NCBI GenBank assembly: GCA_013398955.1
Contig: VWPU01006262.1
Coordinates: forward strand, 310,001 to 374,000
From: Callaeas wilsoni
Lineage: Eukaryota; Chordata; Aves; Passeriformes; Callaeidae
Length of the DNA: 64,000 bases
Reading direction: 5' to 3'
The notes beneath the pieces were generated by a model. It was not told the DNA's origin and ran no database searches. It saw only the letters and a program-made list of their open reading frames with translations. Below, one piece after another: positions 63,201 through 64,000 of this stretch (its first letter is position 1; the number at the start of each line of letters is the position of its first letter). The position numbers were made by a program, and so were the translations under genes.

Positions 63201-64000
63201 TATAAACTGTGTTAGTTTCGTCATGGCTAAATGTTCATTTACTATCAAGCCAAGATGGATTGTAAGAAAGTACCATTATTTTCTCTTCACTTTTAAATTC
63301 ACATAAAATATTCATTCACATAAGAACATTAGACCTCAAACAGCAATGTTTGCGTATTGATCTGGTAAAGGTAGAAATCTAGCATATGACAATTCCAATG
63401 ATGACAGACTCAAAGTATTTGTACATTTTGTTTTAGAAGTGAAAAATAACTTTTATAAAGTACACTGCATTGCAATTCATAAAAAAAGGGGAGTTTCTTT
63501 CCCATTCAGAAATAAATAAATGTGAAATAAATTATTAGCCAAATTTACCTGCTCTCAGTGCTCACATAGTAAGAAAAATACCTGAAGTAATGACTAATGT
63601 ACAAAATTCAAAAAGCACTCAAATAGGGGTTTAGAAAGGGAGGAACTACAGGACATCAAATTAATAAGACAGGGGTTAAACCATAGCACAAGGCTAGATA
63701 CAAATAATGAGTACAAAAAGGGAGAAGGACTCATAATTTGCTTGGGCATTCAGAAACATACTTCAAAAGTAAGTATCCTACCCCAAAATTCAATTTTCTT
63801 TGCTTTGGATTCTTTGAACTGTTATACAAAGCTAACAGAGCGTTTCTACATCGTGCCATGCATTGCATCAATCGCTTTTTCCAGCAATATCCCATAGTCC
63901 AGAAGTTTTTCAGCTACGAAGGTGATATTCCTCTAAAAGTCATCTTAAATTAAAGAGCTGTACAAGATTCTTAAGGTGGATTTAGGACTAGTGGAGACCA

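Larger units (their letters stand above)
16681..64000 (-). other. RAPGEF2: Upstream RAPGEF2 intron or 5' flank, no confirmed exon
   Basis: The acceptor of the 71-nt exon lies at 16681-16700 on the minus strand, so transcription must enter from higher coordinates. I found no sequence that could encode the expected first-exon peptide ending KNPAERTPQ. The stretch is therefore best read as one very long 5' intron, possibly interrupted by an internal promoter (CpG island 20076-20346) and a possible alternative exon (18376-18535). It also holds three CR1 fragments, one SINE, one solo LTR and a minisatellite. I cannot exclude that some of it is intergenic. Confidence 0.6.
53423..64000. other. Right-hand AT-rich stretch without genes
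   Basis: I recognise two small tandem duplications, the TTTG/GGTT microsatellite and the CArG motif. Unique-looking blocks at about 54740-55010 and 63060-63200 could be conserved non-coding DNA, but that cannot be judged from one sequence. The expected RAPGEF2 first coding exon was not found here. Confidence 0.55.

Overview
This is an AT-rich stretch of a vertebrate nuclear genome. Long open frames are lacking, and the space is filled with intron-like DNA, fragments of CR1 retrotransposons (the dominant LINE of birds), a solo retroviral LTR, and two tRNA-Ile-derived SINEs with CR1-type tails. That SINE architecture matches TguSINE1, known to me from passerine genomes, so the source is most likely a songbird or another passerine. 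No bacterial operon, CRISPR array, phage or tRNA/rRNA gene is visible.

The only protein-coding gene I can support lies on the minus strand and is shown by two short internal exons, at 16610-16680 and 13029-13085. Both have good splice sites, they join in phase, and together they encode about 43 residues containing YSYLHGMEALSNLREHQLR and MCETVRYERHEANEVLYY. I recognise this from memory as the N-terminal region of a Rap guanine-nucleotide exchange factor, RAPGEF2 (PDZ-GEF1), at the start of its first, degenerate cyclic-nucleotide-binding domain. The paralogue RAPGEF6 has a similar but distinct sequence here. The next exon (PDDIGTCWY...) is not found in 1-13028 and should lie left of the window. 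The usual first coding exon (ending ...ERTPQ) was not found up to 64000 and should lie to the right, or differ in this species.

Layout. 1-13028 is the intron after the second exon, with one CR1 on each strand and one SINE. 13086-16609 is the intron between the two exons. 16681-64000 is upstream intron or 5' flank. Its first 5 kb hold the most interesting DNA: a CpG island at 20076-20346, and a possible alternative exon at 18376-18535 with an acceptor, a donor, an ATG and a reading phase that fits the next RAPGEF2 exon. Together they suggest an intragenic alternative promoter. Further right are a 448-bp solo LTR (27302-27749), a three-copy 73-bp minisatellite (28281-28493), a second SINE (31671-31812), a roughly 0.95-kb CR1 (42740-43682) and a short CR1 (53222-53422). 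Most other open frames are chance frames or frames through repeats. I see no convincing undescribed molecular system; the best leads are the possible alternative 5' end and the repeat history.
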